From positions 62,001-126,000 of the forward strand of contig CAMNSS010000006.1 of NCBI GenBank assembly GCA_946555345.1: DNA of 64,000 nt. Reading direction: 5' to 3'. Both the position numbers and the translations under genes were made by a program. Each line of letters begins with the position of its first letter. Within the stretch, counting starts at the first letter, position 1. This DNA is from an uncultured Eubacterium sp. (lineage in GTDB: Bacteria > Bacillota > Clostridia > Peptostreptococcales > Anaerovoracaceae). Positions 8,907 through 17,198 of the stretch are shown here, in pieces. The notes under the pieces were generated by a model. That model was not told the DNA's origin. It was given only the letters and a program-made list of their open reading frames with translations, and searched no databases.

Positions 8907-8927
8907 TTAAAAACAAGCGGTATCATC

Positions 8928-9125
8928 CTATGCCTTGACATCGATGAGCTGTCCCAGATCGGCAGGAGAAACGTCCTCTGGTTCAGGCGTTGCGATTTGC
9001 AGCATCTCGATTAACCCCTGCATTTGCGCTTCCGCAACATCCATCGACTTTTTCGCAATCGACACAGACGCTTGTTGTTTTAGTTCAAACTGGGCGTATG
9101 CCATTGATATAGCAGCGATATCCAT
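8928..9125 (-). CDS. yjfB: YjfB-family putative motility protein
   Basis: A 65-residue helical protein opening MDIAAISMAYAQFELKQQ and continuing with a SIAKKSMDVAEAQ-type heptad pattern, as in the YjfB family of small proteins tied to motility in Firmicutes; their molecular role is not settled. The start at 9125 follows AAAGGAG at good spacing; the frame extends 8 codons upstream without support. A textbook sigma-28 promoter lies 28 bp upstream (9154-9180), placing this gene in the flagellar late-gene regulon together with the flagellin at 37707. Confidence 0.88.
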   Translation of the reverse strand: MDIAAISMAYAQFELKQQASVSIAKKSMDVAEAQMQGLIEMLQIATPEPEDVSPADLGQLIDVKA

Positions 9126-9153
9126 CGGTATTCTCCTTTCTTCTAACAATAAT

Positions 9154-9180
9154 ATATCGGCGGAAAACCGAAATAGTTTA
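9154..9180 (-). promoter_or_regulatory. Sigma-28 (SigD/FliA) promoter of yjfB
   Basis: Read on the minus strand: TAAA (9177-9180), a 15-base spacer, then GCCGATAT (9154-9161). This matches the Firmicutes sigma-D consensus at every defined base. Confidence 0.88.
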
Positions 9181-9250
9181 GTTTTTTTGAAAATAAAACG
9201 GAAACTAACGCCTTATTATGTTAAAATGGTACAACATGGAGGCAGGATCA

Positions 9251-9955
9251 ATGAGATTGAATAAGTATATTGCATCGGCAGGCGTTTGCAGCAGGCGAAA
9301 AGCCGATGAATTGATAGAAAATGGAAATGTGAAGGTAAACGGCGCGACTGTTAAGGCGATGGGATGGCAGGTAGAGGAAGGCGATTTGGTAGAGGTCAAT
9401 GGCAGGATGCTCGAGGCTGCGGACAAGAAGGTATATGTCGTTGTCAACAAACCGCTTGGATATATTACTTCAATGCAGGATGACAAGGGCAGGCAGACTG
9501 TAGCGGAGCTGGTCGCCGATATTCCGCAGCGGCTTTTTCCCGTGGGCAGGCTCGATTACAATACGACAGGTCTTTTGGTTATGACAAACGACGGGGAATT
9601 GACCTATACTTTGACGCATCCCCGGCATGAAGTTTATAAGACGTATGTGGCGAGGGTTGCGGGCGTCCTCTCGGATGCGCGGCTTGCAAAGCTGCGAAAA
9701 GGCGTTGATATCGGAGGGTTTGTGACTTCCCCGGCAAAGGTCAGCCTGGTGAAACAAATGCCGCGCCATGCCATCGTGGAAATCAGCATCAGGGAAGGAA
9801 AGAACCGGCAGGTAAGAAAAATGTTTGCCGCCGTGGGCAATAAAGTGCAGGCGCTTCACCGGACTGCGATCGGCCAGCTCCGGCTCGGCCGCCTCAAAGA
9901 AGGGCATTACCGCAAACTGACGAGAGAAGAAATCGCATACCTGAAAGAACTGTAA
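9251..9955 (+). CDS. rluB: rRNA pseudouridine synthase, RluB/RsuA family
   Basis: Converts a specific uridine of ribosomal RNA to pseudouridine. The 234-residue protein has an N-terminal S4 RNA-binding domain (MRLNKYIASAGVCSRRKADE, about 1-60) and an RsuA-type catalytic domain with VGRLDYNTTGLLVMTNDGEL, whose Asp is the catalytic residue; the NRQVRKMFAAVG motif follows near 185. The start at 9251 is set by TGGAGGC just upstream. The RluB branch (23S rRNA helix 89) is most likely because of the N-terminal S4 domain and size, but RluB and RluE/RsuA are hard to separate by eye. Confidence 0.92.
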   Translation: MRLNKYIASAGVCSRRKADELIENGNVKVNGATVKAMGWQVEEGDLVEVNGRMLEAADKKVYVVVNKPLGYITSMQDDKGRQTVAELVADIPQRLFPVGRLDYNTTGLLVMTNDGELTYTLTHPRHEVYKTYVARVAGVLSDARLAKLRKGVDIGGFVTSPAKVSLVKQMPRHAIVEISIREGKNRQVRKMFAAVGNKVQALHRTAIGQLRLGRLKEGHYRKLTREEIAYLKEL

Positions 9956-10385
9956 GCTGATCTTTTTCCGCCGTTTGGTATTTTGGGGAGGACGCCGTAT
10001 CTTGGGAGGCTGTGTAACGGAGGATTGCAGATAAGGACGTGGCTTCTGGAAAAGGAAGGAATGCCCAGCAAAAAACTTTGCAAAATCCATGAAATGCGTT
10101 GCGGCCGGCTGCAATGTTTGGGATGCTTTGCAGGGTTTTGCGTATGCTGCTGGCCTCGAAAACATCGTTTCGAGGCCGTAAAAATCTGCAAATGCTTTCG
10201 TTTTAATGCAGAACCAGCGAAGCAAATGTGGTCGCCATTATCGTATGTTTGCAGAACCAAAGACGCAAACGCAGTCGCAATTATCGTAAAAAATCTGCCA
10301 ATGGGCTATCATTGGCGGCAAGAGGGAACTGAACCGATTTCGGTTCGACGGCTTTGGCTGCGGTTTGCTGAAAAGGACGAAAAGA
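9956..10385. other. Non-coding leader region of the sigma-54 activator
   Basis: No convincing gene; a 161-codon frame at 9983-10468 overlaps the start of the next gene and looks like nothing known. It contains two 39-bp direct repeats 43 bp apart at 10207 and 10250. A TGCCAATG / CATTGGCG inverted pair around 10297-10318 follows, just before the regulator. Confidence 0.5.
10207..10288. repeat. Two direct repeats, 43 bp apart
   Basis: Copies at 10207-10245 and 10250-10288 share TGCAGAACCA at the start and ATTATCGTA at the end, with a partly diverged middle. They end about 100 bp before the sigma-54 activator gene. Confidence 0.7.
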
Positions 10386-12467
10386 ATGAACCAAATGAAA
10401 AACAAATATGGTCTGAACAGGGTGATTGCACCGCCCCAGGTTTTTCCCGCTTCTGCATGGCAGCTTGACAATAGCAGGGCGCTGAAAAGCGGAGAGATGC
10501 GTGTCAGCTTGCGGAAAATCCATATCGAAGGAACGAGCTTCCGGCAGATTTGCCAGGAAGCAAACAATGACGAAGCGATCATCAAGGAAAAAATCAAGGA
10601 CATCGTGATCAGAAGGGGAAAAATGCATAACCCGGTTACCGATACGGGTGGATTGCTGTATGGCGTGGTGGAAGAAATCGCCCCCGACTATGATAGCCGC
10701 CGCACATTTCGGCCAGGCGATGAAGTGATCTGTAACACGTCATTGGCTGGAACGCCTCTCTACATCGACAAAATCACCAAGGTGGATCAGGCGTACAGCC
10801 AGGTTGATGCGGAAGGGTATGCCATCATGCTGCCGGGCGTTCCGGTGGTAAAACGCCCCGCAGGGCTGCCGACGGACTTGTTGCTTTTCACCTTTAACGA
10901 ATCAGGAACGCTATACACGGTCAGCAAAGAGGCGGCGGGCAAAAAGCGGTTTGTGGTGGTCGGAAACAACCCGATGATGAACCTTCTGTTCGGCTACACC
11001 ATCAGGAAAAGCGCAGGAAGGGACGCTGAAATATACTGCATCTTTGACAGCAATACGGAGATTACGCTGAAAGGTCCGAAGCTCGAGGCGCTTATGACGC
11101 AGGTGTTCAATAAAATTTCCTATCATAACCTGCTAAGGCCGGTGGAATGCCTTGAGGCTTTTCAGGATGTGCCGCCGGTGGATATGTCCGTAAACTGCGC
11201 CGATATACCGGGCGCGGAAACCGTTAATATCATGGCGGCGAAATCCGGCGGAACCGTGATCTTCGCTAATTTTATCAGCAACTACAATATCGCATTGTAT
11301 GTGACGGAGGCGATTTCCAGGGATCTTAAAATCAGGTGTGCGGATGGATACCTGGAAAAGTACGATGAATATGATTTTGAAATCGTGCGGGAGCTGGCCC
11401 CGTATTTCAAGGATGCCGCAGGCGTCCGCCAGAAGCTGAAATTGCGAAACCGCAGCAGGGACTGGGAGAACGATTTGCCGAGCTATTACGATACTTACGG
11501 GCTTTCCCTCGCAGAAGATTTTGTGGCGGCAAGCCGGAGCATGCGGACTGTAATGGAAGAGATCGCAAGCGTTTCCCGCTACGATTGCAATGTGCTGATT
11601 TCAGGCGAAACCGGCGTGGGAAAAGAAAAAGTAGCGAATATCATCCAGAAAAACAGTTCCCGGAAGGTGCAGCCTTTCATCAAGATAAACTGTGCGTCCA
11701 TTTCGCCAAACCTCATCGAATCGGAGTTCTTTGGCTATGAAAAGGGTGCGTTTACGGGGGCGAATGCATCGGGAAAGCGCGGGTATTTTGAAGCCGCCGA
11801 TAACGGCGTGATTTTTTTGGATGAGGTGGGGGAGCTGCCGCTGGACATACAGGCAAAGCTGCTTCGGGTGATCCAGGACGGCGAGTTCATCAGGGTGGGC
11901 GGCACGCAGCCCGTTAAAACCAATGTGAGGATTCTGTCGGCTACGAACCGGGACCTGGAAGAGCAAGTGGAAAAAAAGCTTTTCCGGCGTGATTTATATT
12001 ACCGCCTCAATGTGTTTCCGATCAAAGTGCCGGCGTTGAACGACAGGAGGGAGGATATCCCGCCGCTGATCGATAGCTTTATCAGGAAGTACAATGATAA
12101 GTTCGGCGTCAGCAAGGACGCCGATGAAGACGTTAAGGAATATTTGCAGGCGCATGACTGGCCGGGCAATATCAGGGAGCTGGAAAATGTGATCCAGCGG
12201 CTCATGATCAACTGCAAGGGCGATCACATCACGGTCATGGATGTCATGAAGGAACTGCACGCAGACATGATGGAAAGCGCAGGGTTTGGGTTGAATCAGG
12301 AACAGGCGGATGGCGGTGAAATGAATTTGAGCCGCATGGTAGCGCATTTTGAGAGGAGCATTATCAAATATGCTTGCGGTAAATATGGTTCTACCCGGAA
12401 GGCGGCGCAGGCGATCGGCATCAGCCAGACGCAGCTGGTGAGGAAGAAAAATAAATACGGAATTTGA
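10386..12467 (+). CDS. Sigma-54 activator with a dehydrogenase-derived sensor domain
   Basis: Enhancer-binding ATPase expected to open sigma-54 promoters, most likely that of the lysine operon downstream. The first ~345 of 693 residues are homologous to Kdd, encoded just downstream: compare HNPVTDTGGLLYGVVEEIAP with HKNPWTGSGGMLIGTVKEIG in Kdd. The glycine-rich NAD motif of Kdd (VIGGGGKSG) is replaced here by VVGNNPMMN, so I infer a ligand sensor rather than an enzyme. The AAA+ domain has Walker A GETGVGKE (407-414), the sigma-54 contact loop GAFTGA (454-459), Walker B VIFLDE (475-480) and FRRDLYYRLNVFP. A Fis-type helix-turn-helix ends the protein. AAAAGGA about 8 bases before 10386 fixes the start. 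Confidence 0.95.
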   Translation: MNQMKNKYGLNRVIAPPQVFPASAWQLDNSRALKSGEMRVSLRKIHIEGTSFRQICQEANNDEAIIKEKIKDIVIRRGKMHNPVTDTGGLLYGVVEEIAPDYDSRRTFRPGDEVICNTSLAGTPLYIDKITKVDQAYSQVDAEGYAIMLPGVPVVKRPAGLPTDLLLFTFNESGTLYTVSKEAAGKKRFVVVGNNPMMNLLFGYTIRKSAGRDAEIYCIFDSNTEITLKGPKLEALMTQVFNKISYHNLLRPVECLEAFQDVPPVDMSVNCADIPGAETVNIMAAKSGGTVIFANFISNYNIALYVTEAISRDLKIRCADGYLEKYDEYDFEIVRELAPYFKDAAGVRQKLKLRNRSRDWENDLPSYYDTYGLSLAEDFVAASRSMRTVMEEIASVSRYDCNVLISGETGVGKEKVANIIQKNSSRKVQPFIKINCASISPNLIESEFFGYEKGAFTGANASGKRGYFEAADNGVIFLDEVGELPLDIQAKLLRVIQDGEFIRVGGTQPVKTNVRILSATNRDLEEQVEKKLFRRDLYYRLNVFPIKVPALNDRREDIPPLIDSFIRKYNDKFGVSKDADEDVKEYLQAHDWPGNIRELENVIQRLMINCKGDHITVMDVMKELHADMMESAGFGLNQEQADGGEMNLSRMVAHFERSIIKYACGKYGSTRKAAQAIGISQTQLVRKKNKYGI

Positions 12468-12851
12468 TATATGGTACGGTCATCTGGCGGTCTGTTTTTT
12501 GCGTGCCGCCAACAATATGGCGGCACATTGGCTTGGCAGGCTGCCTGCTTGAAATGTGGAGGGCGGTTAGGAACGTGCGGAGGCGGCTTATGCGGTGGCA
12601 GGCCGGCCGCAATGCGAGATAGGCTGGCAAGGCAAGATTTTTATTTGGTGCGGCCGGGCGTATTCCGTTCTCGTGTCGCTCCTTTATTGCGCCCGTTTGT
12701 GGCATTCGTGCTTTTGCCGGCCGATTGAAGTGTAGCGGGCGGCGCAATCGCTGTTGTCGTTGAAAAATGCTAGCTTGGCAAGTGACTTTGCGCTGTGCCC
12801 TTTGGCAATTTACGTTTTTTAGCACGGCGAACCGAAAATGCATCACTCCAG

Positions 12852-12895
12852 CGCAGGGATTGAACTGAAAATGGTTCAAAATCCCTGCGTTTTTT
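12852..12895 (+). terminator. Intrinsic terminator of the sigma-54 activator gene
   Basis: Stem CGCAGGGAT (12852-12860) with ATCCCTGCG (12881-12889), an inner TGAAC/GTTCA pair, then a run of six T. It lies 385 nt after the activator stop. Confidence 0.82.
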
Positions 12896-13005
12896 ATTGC
12901 CGTCTTTTATTGCCGTTGCGCCATGCGGTTTGACGACCCGCCTGAACCTGTGAATTTCAACGCAGTTCGCCGTCCGTCCACGAAAAACAGGCGGAACAGC
13001 AATCA

Positions 13006-13021
13006 TGGCACGTTAATTGCT
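13006..13021 (+). promoter_or_regulatory. Sigma-54 promoter of the lysine fermentation operon
   Basis: TGGCACGTTAATTGCT matches the -24/-12 consensus (TGGCAC-N5-TTGCW) completely, with exactly 10 bases between the invariant GG (13007-13008) and GC (13019-13020). The operon's first gene starts about 350 bp downstream and a sigma-54 activator is encoded just upstream. Confidence 0.92.
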
Positions 13022-13039
13022 TATAATAAAACTAATAGG

Positions 13040-13200
13040 AAATGATGCGGGCTACGAGCGGCACGCCGCAGGGAGCGTAAAACCATGCGGCGTTTCAAAG
13101 GCGTAGCGCAGGGAATGCGGAAAATAATGCGAAACCTTAACAGCGCATTGCAGGGAATGCGGCAATGATGCGGCATCTCAACAGCGCAGTTCCAAGGACT
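13040..13200. repeat. Degenerate ~41-bp tandem repeats in the operon leader
   Basis: Four imperfect units with an AATRATGCGG-like start at about 13040, 13080, 13122 and 13163, each also carrying a GCAGGGA-type block. They lie between the sigma-54 promoter and kdd and would be transcribed as leader RNA. Confidence 0.65.
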
Positions 13201-13385
13201 TTGCACAGAAAGCATGGCGAAAAAAGCATTACTCCAAGGCGCGCCACGTAAAAAGGCGCACCACGCAAAAGCGCCGCCCAAAACGCATCACGCCAAAAGC
13301 GCTGATTGCATATTTTTATCAGTCAAAGGAATTTTTAATTCAGTTAAAAGCATTTTTCAATGATTAAATCAGAGGAGGACAAAAC

Positions 13386-14453
13386 ATGAAAAAAGGATGC
13401 CCTTACGGAACACACCGGGTGATTGAACCGAAAGGCGTATTGCCGCAACCGGCAGACGTGATCGATAACACGATGGAAATCTACGACAACGAAGTATTGC
13501 TCGACGTTATTACATTGAATATCGACTCCGCTTCCTTCACGGAAATCGTCAGAAGAACCTGCGACGGCAAGAAGCCCGCAGAGATCGAAGGCGACCAGGC
13601 GGCAATGGATAAGGTAAAGGAAACGATGAAATCCATCGTGGCGAAAGCCGGGAAGCATAAGAACCCATGGACCGGCTCCGGCGGGATGCTCATCGGCACG
13701 GTGAAAGAAATCGGACCGGCTTACGTCGGCGACCTTGCGGTAGGCGATAAGATCGCGACGCTCGTGTCCCTGTCGCTGACGCCGCTCGTAATCGAAGAAA
13801 TCCACGAAATGCGTCCGGCCATCGACCAGGTCGATATTACAGGCCAGGCGATTTTGTTCCAGAGCGGCATTTATGCAAAGCTGCCGGATGACATGCCGGA
13901 AGGGCTTGCGCTTTCCGCATTGGACGTAGCTGGCGCGCCTGCACAGGCGGCGAAGCTTTCAAAGCCTGGCGATACGATCCTCGTAATCGGCGGCGGCGGA
14001 AAATCAGGGCTTCTCTGTTTATATGAAGCGAAGAAGAGGGTCGGCGTGACAGGAAAGGTAATCTGCGCCGCAGGCTCGCAGAAGTCAGAGGACCGGGCGA
14101 GAAAGCTGGATTTAGCGGACGAATATTTCCATATGGATGCGGCGGATGCGGTCGGCATGTACAACAAAATCATGGAACTGACGGACGGCAAACTCTGCGA
14201 TGTTGTGATCAACTGCGTTAACATCGAAAATACGGAAATGGCCTCCATCTTGTCCTGCAAGGATGACGGCACTGTATATTTCTTCTCCATGGCGACAAGC
14301 TTCACCAAGGCAGCCCTCGGTGCGGAAGGCGTTGGCAAGGACGTCAATATGATTATAGGAAACGGATACACGAAGGGTCATGCGGAAATCACGTTGCAGG
14401 TTTTGCGCGAACACGAAGGAATCAAGAAACTCTTTGAGGAAATGTACGCTTAG
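13386..14453 (+). CDS. kdd: L-erythro-3,5-diaminohexanoate dehydrogenase
   Basis: Oxidatively deaminates 3,5-diaminohexanoate to 5-amino-3-oxohexanoate with NAD(P)+, the step after the two aminomutases in lysine fermentation. The 355-residue protein has an N-terminal MDR-like part (NPWTGSGGMLIGTVKEIGP) and a Rossmann domain with VIGGGGKSGLLCLYEAKK near 200-217. It starts after GAGGAGG. It is the first gene downstream of the sigma-54 promoter and is homologous to the sensor half of the activator upstream. The cleavage enzyme Kce, usually next to kdd, is absent here. Confidence 0.94.
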   Translation: MKKGCPYGTHRVIEPKGVLPQPADVIDNTMEIYDNEVLLDVITLNIDSASFTEIVRRTCDGKKPAEIEGDQAAMDKVKETMKSIVAKAGKHKNPWTGSGGMLIGTVKEIGPAYVGDLAVGDKIATLVSLSLTPLVIEEIHEMRPAIDQVDITGQAILFQSGIYAKLPDDMPEGLALSALDVAGAPAQAAKLSKPGDTILVIGGGGKSGLLCLYEAKKRVGVTGKVICAAGSQKSEDRARKLDLADEYFHMDAADAVGMYNKIMELTDGKLCDVVINCVNIENTEMASILSCKDDGTVYFFSMATSFTKAALGAEGVGKDVNMIIGNGYTKGHAEITLQVLREHEGIKKLFEEMYA

Positions 14454-14458
14454 GGATG

Positions 14459-14556
14459 TTTATGACGGCATGAAACCGCTTACGGCTGCATGGACCCGCT
14501 CATGAATGCAGAGATGCGTAAGGCCGTTTATGGCAGCATAAAACCGCTTATGGATT
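14459..14556. repeat. Two direct repeats, 68 bp apart, between kdd and kamA
   Basis: Copies at 14459 and 14527 share TTTATGRCRGCATRAAACCG and a following CTTAYGG, about 28 bp in all. They sit within the 172-bp kdd-kamA spacer. Confidence 0.65.
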
Positions 14557-14625
14557 TATATAGCGTAATGGATTTATGTACGACTATTTCCCGCCTTTAT
14601 CGCTTTAGTCAGAAAGGAGAACGAA

Positions 14626-15885
14626 ATGGCTATTAGGAATTGGAAAGATATCCCCCTTTGGAAGGACGTTACGGATGAGCAGTGGAACGACTGGCATTGG
14701 CAGGTAAAAAACAGGCTGAACACCGTTGAGCAGATCCGGCAGGTGGTCAATCTCACTGCGGAGGAAGAGGCTGATATCGCCAAAGTAATGAATGGCTTCC
14801 GGGTCGGCATTACCCCATACTATGCATCCTTGATGGATGCGGATGATCCGAGCTGTCCTGTAAGGAGGCAGGCAGTCCCGATCATCGAGGAAACCCATCA
14901 ATCGGCAGCAGATATGCTCGATCCGCTTCACGAGGATGAGGATTCGCCGGCGCCAGGGCTGACGCATCGTTATCCTGACAGGGTGCTGTTCCTCATTACC
15001 GACCAGTGTTCCATGTATTGCAGGCACTGTACCAGGAGAAGGCTTGCAGGGGAAACCGACGGCGGCAGGAGCAGGGAGGATATCGATGCCTGCATCGATT
15101 ACATCAGGAGGACTCCTGCTGTAAGGGACGTTCTTCTTTCGGGGGGCGACTGCCTTTGCGTGGAGGATGAAACGCTGGAATACATATTCCGCAAGCTGCG
15201 GGAGATCGACCACGTTGAAATCGTCAGGCTGGGTTCGAGAACGCCTGTCGTAATGCCGATGCGGATCACCGATAAGCTGTGCGATATGCTGAAAAAATAC
15301 CATCCAGTATGGCTGAATACGCATTTTAACCATCCGAAGGAAATGACGCCGCAGGCAGCCGCCGCATGTGCAAAGCTGGCAGACGCAGGCATTCCGCTGG
15401 GTAACCAGTCGGTTTTGCTTCGGGGCGTCAACGACGATGTCCACGTGATGAGAAACCTGATGCACGTGCTGGTAAAAAACAGGGTGCGCCCATATTATAT
15501 CTACCAGTGCGACCTTTCACTCGGCATCGAGCATTTCAGGACGCCTGTATCGAAGGGAATCGAAATTATCGAAGGACTGCGGGGGCATACCTCCGGATAT
15601 GCAGTGCCGACCTTCGTTGTGGATGCGCCGGGCGGCGGCGGCAAGACGCCGGTGATGCCGCAGTACGTGATTTCGCAGACGCCGGATAAAGTAATCCTGC
15701 GAAACTATGAAGGCGTGATTACCACTTATACAGAGCCGGCGGGGCTGCCGCCGCTTAAATGCAGCTATGAGGCTTGCAAGGATATCGAGGGATACCGCTA
15801 TGAAGGCGTTGCGGGGCTTGCACAGGGCGAACGGCTGTCCATGGAGCCAGGCGGGCTTTTGCGGCATGAAAGGAACAAAAAATAG
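14626..15885 (+). CDS. kamA: L-lysine 2,3-aminomutase
   Basis: Radical-SAM, PLP-dependent enzyme converting L-lysine to L-beta-lysine, first step of lysine fermentation. The 4Fe-4S binding motif CxxxCxxC is seen at C128, C132 and C135 (DQCSMYCRHCTRR). The PLP lysine lies in DAPGGGGKTPVMPQY near residue 340. Its 419 residues match the clostridial enzyme. AGAAAGGAG supports the start at 14626. It is followed after 3 bases by kamB. EpmB-type homologues are shorter, and the operon setting makes the catabolic role firm. Confidence 0.97.
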   Translation: MAIRNWKDIPLWKDVTDEQWNDWHWQVKNRLNTVEQIRQVVNLTAEEEADIAKVMNGFRVGITPYYASLMDADDPSCPVRRQAVPIIEETHQSAADMLDPLHEDEDSPAPGLTHRYPDRVLFLITDQCSMYCRHCTRRRLAGETDGGRSREDIDACIDYIRRTPAVRDVLLSGGDCLCVEDETLEYIFRKLREIDHVEIVRLGSRTPVVMPMRITDKLCDMLKKYHPVWLNTHFNHPKEMTPQAAAACAKLADAGIPLGNQSVLLRGVNDDVHVMRNLMHVLVKNRVRPYYIYQCDLSLGIEHFRTPVSKGIEIIEGLRGHTSGYAVPTFVVDAPGGGGKTPVMPQYVISQTPDKVILRNYEGVITTYTEPAGLPPLKCSYEACKDIEGYRYEGVAGLAQGERLSMEPGGLLRHERNKK

Positions 15886-15888
15886 GCG

Positions 15889-16905
15889 ATGTTTTTACTG
15901 GAAGAGCTTTTGCGGGAATACAATACGGTTTCCATCGTCGGGATGGCGAAGAATGCGGGCAAGACTACGGCGCTCAATTACTTGATCGAAGAGGCGGTGG
16001 ATGAAGGAATCGTATTAGGCGTTACATCTACGGGCAGGGACGGTGAAAGCACGGACCTGGTAACCGGCACGGAAAAGCCAAAGGTTTTCTTGGATGCAGG
16101 GATGCTCGTATCCGTGCCAGCGCAGCTTTATGAGCTGGCGGATGCAGGCCTTGAAATCCTGCGGATGACGGAATACGGCTCGTCCATCGGGCAGATCATG
16201 ATCTGCCGGGTGGCGCATAGCGGATATGTCCAGATCGCAGGACCGGTGGCTAATGCCAGCCATGAAAAGCTGTGCCGGGAAATGTTGGATTTGGGGGCGG
16301 AGCTGGTGCTGATCGACGGAGCGATCGACCGCAAATCCATCGCAGCGCCGGGAACGTCCGATGCGGTTATCCTTTCTACGGGCGCAGTATTATCGAGAAG
16401 CATGAAAAAGGTGATCGGGGAAACCGCCCATACGGTTGGCCTTTACCGCCTGCCATGCCTTGCGGATGGAGCGGCAAAGGATGCGATTACCGGCAATTTA
16501 AACCAAGAACGATTGTTGGTGGTAAGCGGGGGATGCGCCCGCATCCTGGAAGCAGACACGGGGCTGGGGGCAGGAAGGTTCCTGGACGGCCAGATCGATG
16601 AAAATACGGAATGCATCTATGTGCCGGGCGCTTTTACACAGAGCACCGTGGCGGATATCAACCCGAAGAAACTACGGAATATTACGTTTGTCTTGAAAGA
16701 TCCGACCAAGATTTTCATCGATCCCGTTTCATGGGGACGGCTCAAGAAGGCGGGGCTTACGGTAAATGTGCTGGAGAATATCGAGGTCGCCGCAATCACG
16801 GTAAACCCTTACGCCCCAGGCGGATACGCCTTTGAACATGAGGCGTTGTTAAACGGGATGCAGGAAGCGATCCCGGATATCCCCGTGATCGATGTGATGC
16901 TATAA
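15889..16905 (+). CDS. kamB: KamB, lysine 5,6-aminomutase reactivation subunit
   Basis: P-loop protein of the KamB type; with KamC it is thought to reactivate the B12-dependent lysine 5,6-aminomutase after cofactor damage. Walker A (GMAKNAGKTT) is at residues 18-27 of 338. The middle carries LGAELVLIDGAIDRKSIAAP, a Walker B-like region. The ATG follows the kamA stop by 3 bases with only a modest AAAGGA upstream, so translation is probably coupled. The assignment rests on position between kamA and kamC as much as on motifs. Confidence 0.88.
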   Translation: MFLLEELLREYNTVSIVGMAKNAGKTTALNYLIEEAVDEGIVLGVTSTGRDGESTDLVTGTEKPKVFLDAGMLVSVPAQLYELADAGLEILRMTEYGSSIGQIMICRVAHSGYVQIAGPVANASHEKLCREMLDLGAELVLIDGAIDRKSIAAPGTSDAVILSTGAVLSRSMKKVIGETAHTVGLYRLPCLADGAAKDAITGNLNQERLLVVSGGCARILEADTGLGAGRFLDGQIDENTECIYVPGAFTQSTVADINPKKLRNITFVLKDPTKIFIDPVSWGRLKKAGLTVNVLENIEVAAITVNPYAPGGYAFEHEALLNGMQEAIPDIPVIDVML

Positions 16906-17198
16906 AGCGATGGAACGACGAAGCTTTGGGATGATTATGATGCTGTAAAACAAAAAAAGTGATGAAGGAATGGGCGGACAAAGTTGTAATTCGATAGGGA
17001 TATGGTTCTATAGCTCGCCAAAGGCGCCGCTTGATAAAGCAGAAAAGGCATAGCCTGGTAAAGCTTTAATTCGATAAAACCACAACTTCATAGAGCTATT
17101 ATTTGGTGAAGATATGGCTCGATATCCCCTTCGCAGCATCGTGATTTGTGGCATCATAATTTGATGAGCATGAATAGATTCGGCAGAAAGGAAAGCAG
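16906..17198. other. AT-rich spacer between kamB and kamC
   Basis: A 293-bp gap inside the operon with no gene. TTCGATA/AATTCGATA motifs recur (about 16988 and 17067), and the composition is richer in A and T than the flanking genes. No terminator is seen, so read-through to kamC is expected. Confidence 0.5.

Larger units (their letters stand above)
8645..8927. other. Non-coding gap with two hairpins
   Basis: No gene seen. Besides the terminator at 8771-8807 there is an imperfect long-loop hairpin (CTTCCCCGG, 8696-8704, with 8731-8739) and a third, degenerate copy of the GGCAAAGC element at 8889-8906. Confidence 0.5.
12468..13385. other. Control region between the activator and the lysine operon
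   Basis: About 918 bp without a believable gene. In order it holds the activator's terminator (12852-12895), the sigma-54 promoter (13006-13021) and an array of about 41-bp degenerate repeats in the operon leader (13040-13200). GGCGC-rich sequence follows, up to the kdd ribosome binding site (GAGGAGG, about 13372-13378). Confidence 0.7.

Noticed and set aside
9983-10468. 161-codon plus-strand gene
   Set aside because: Overlaps the well-supported start of the sigma-54 activator, has no ribosome binding site and is composed of the local direct repeats.
12852-12895. tRNA fragment suggested by a GGTTCAAAATCC-like loop
   Set aside because: It is one arm of a hairpin followed by six T, and no acceptor, D or anticodon stems surround it.
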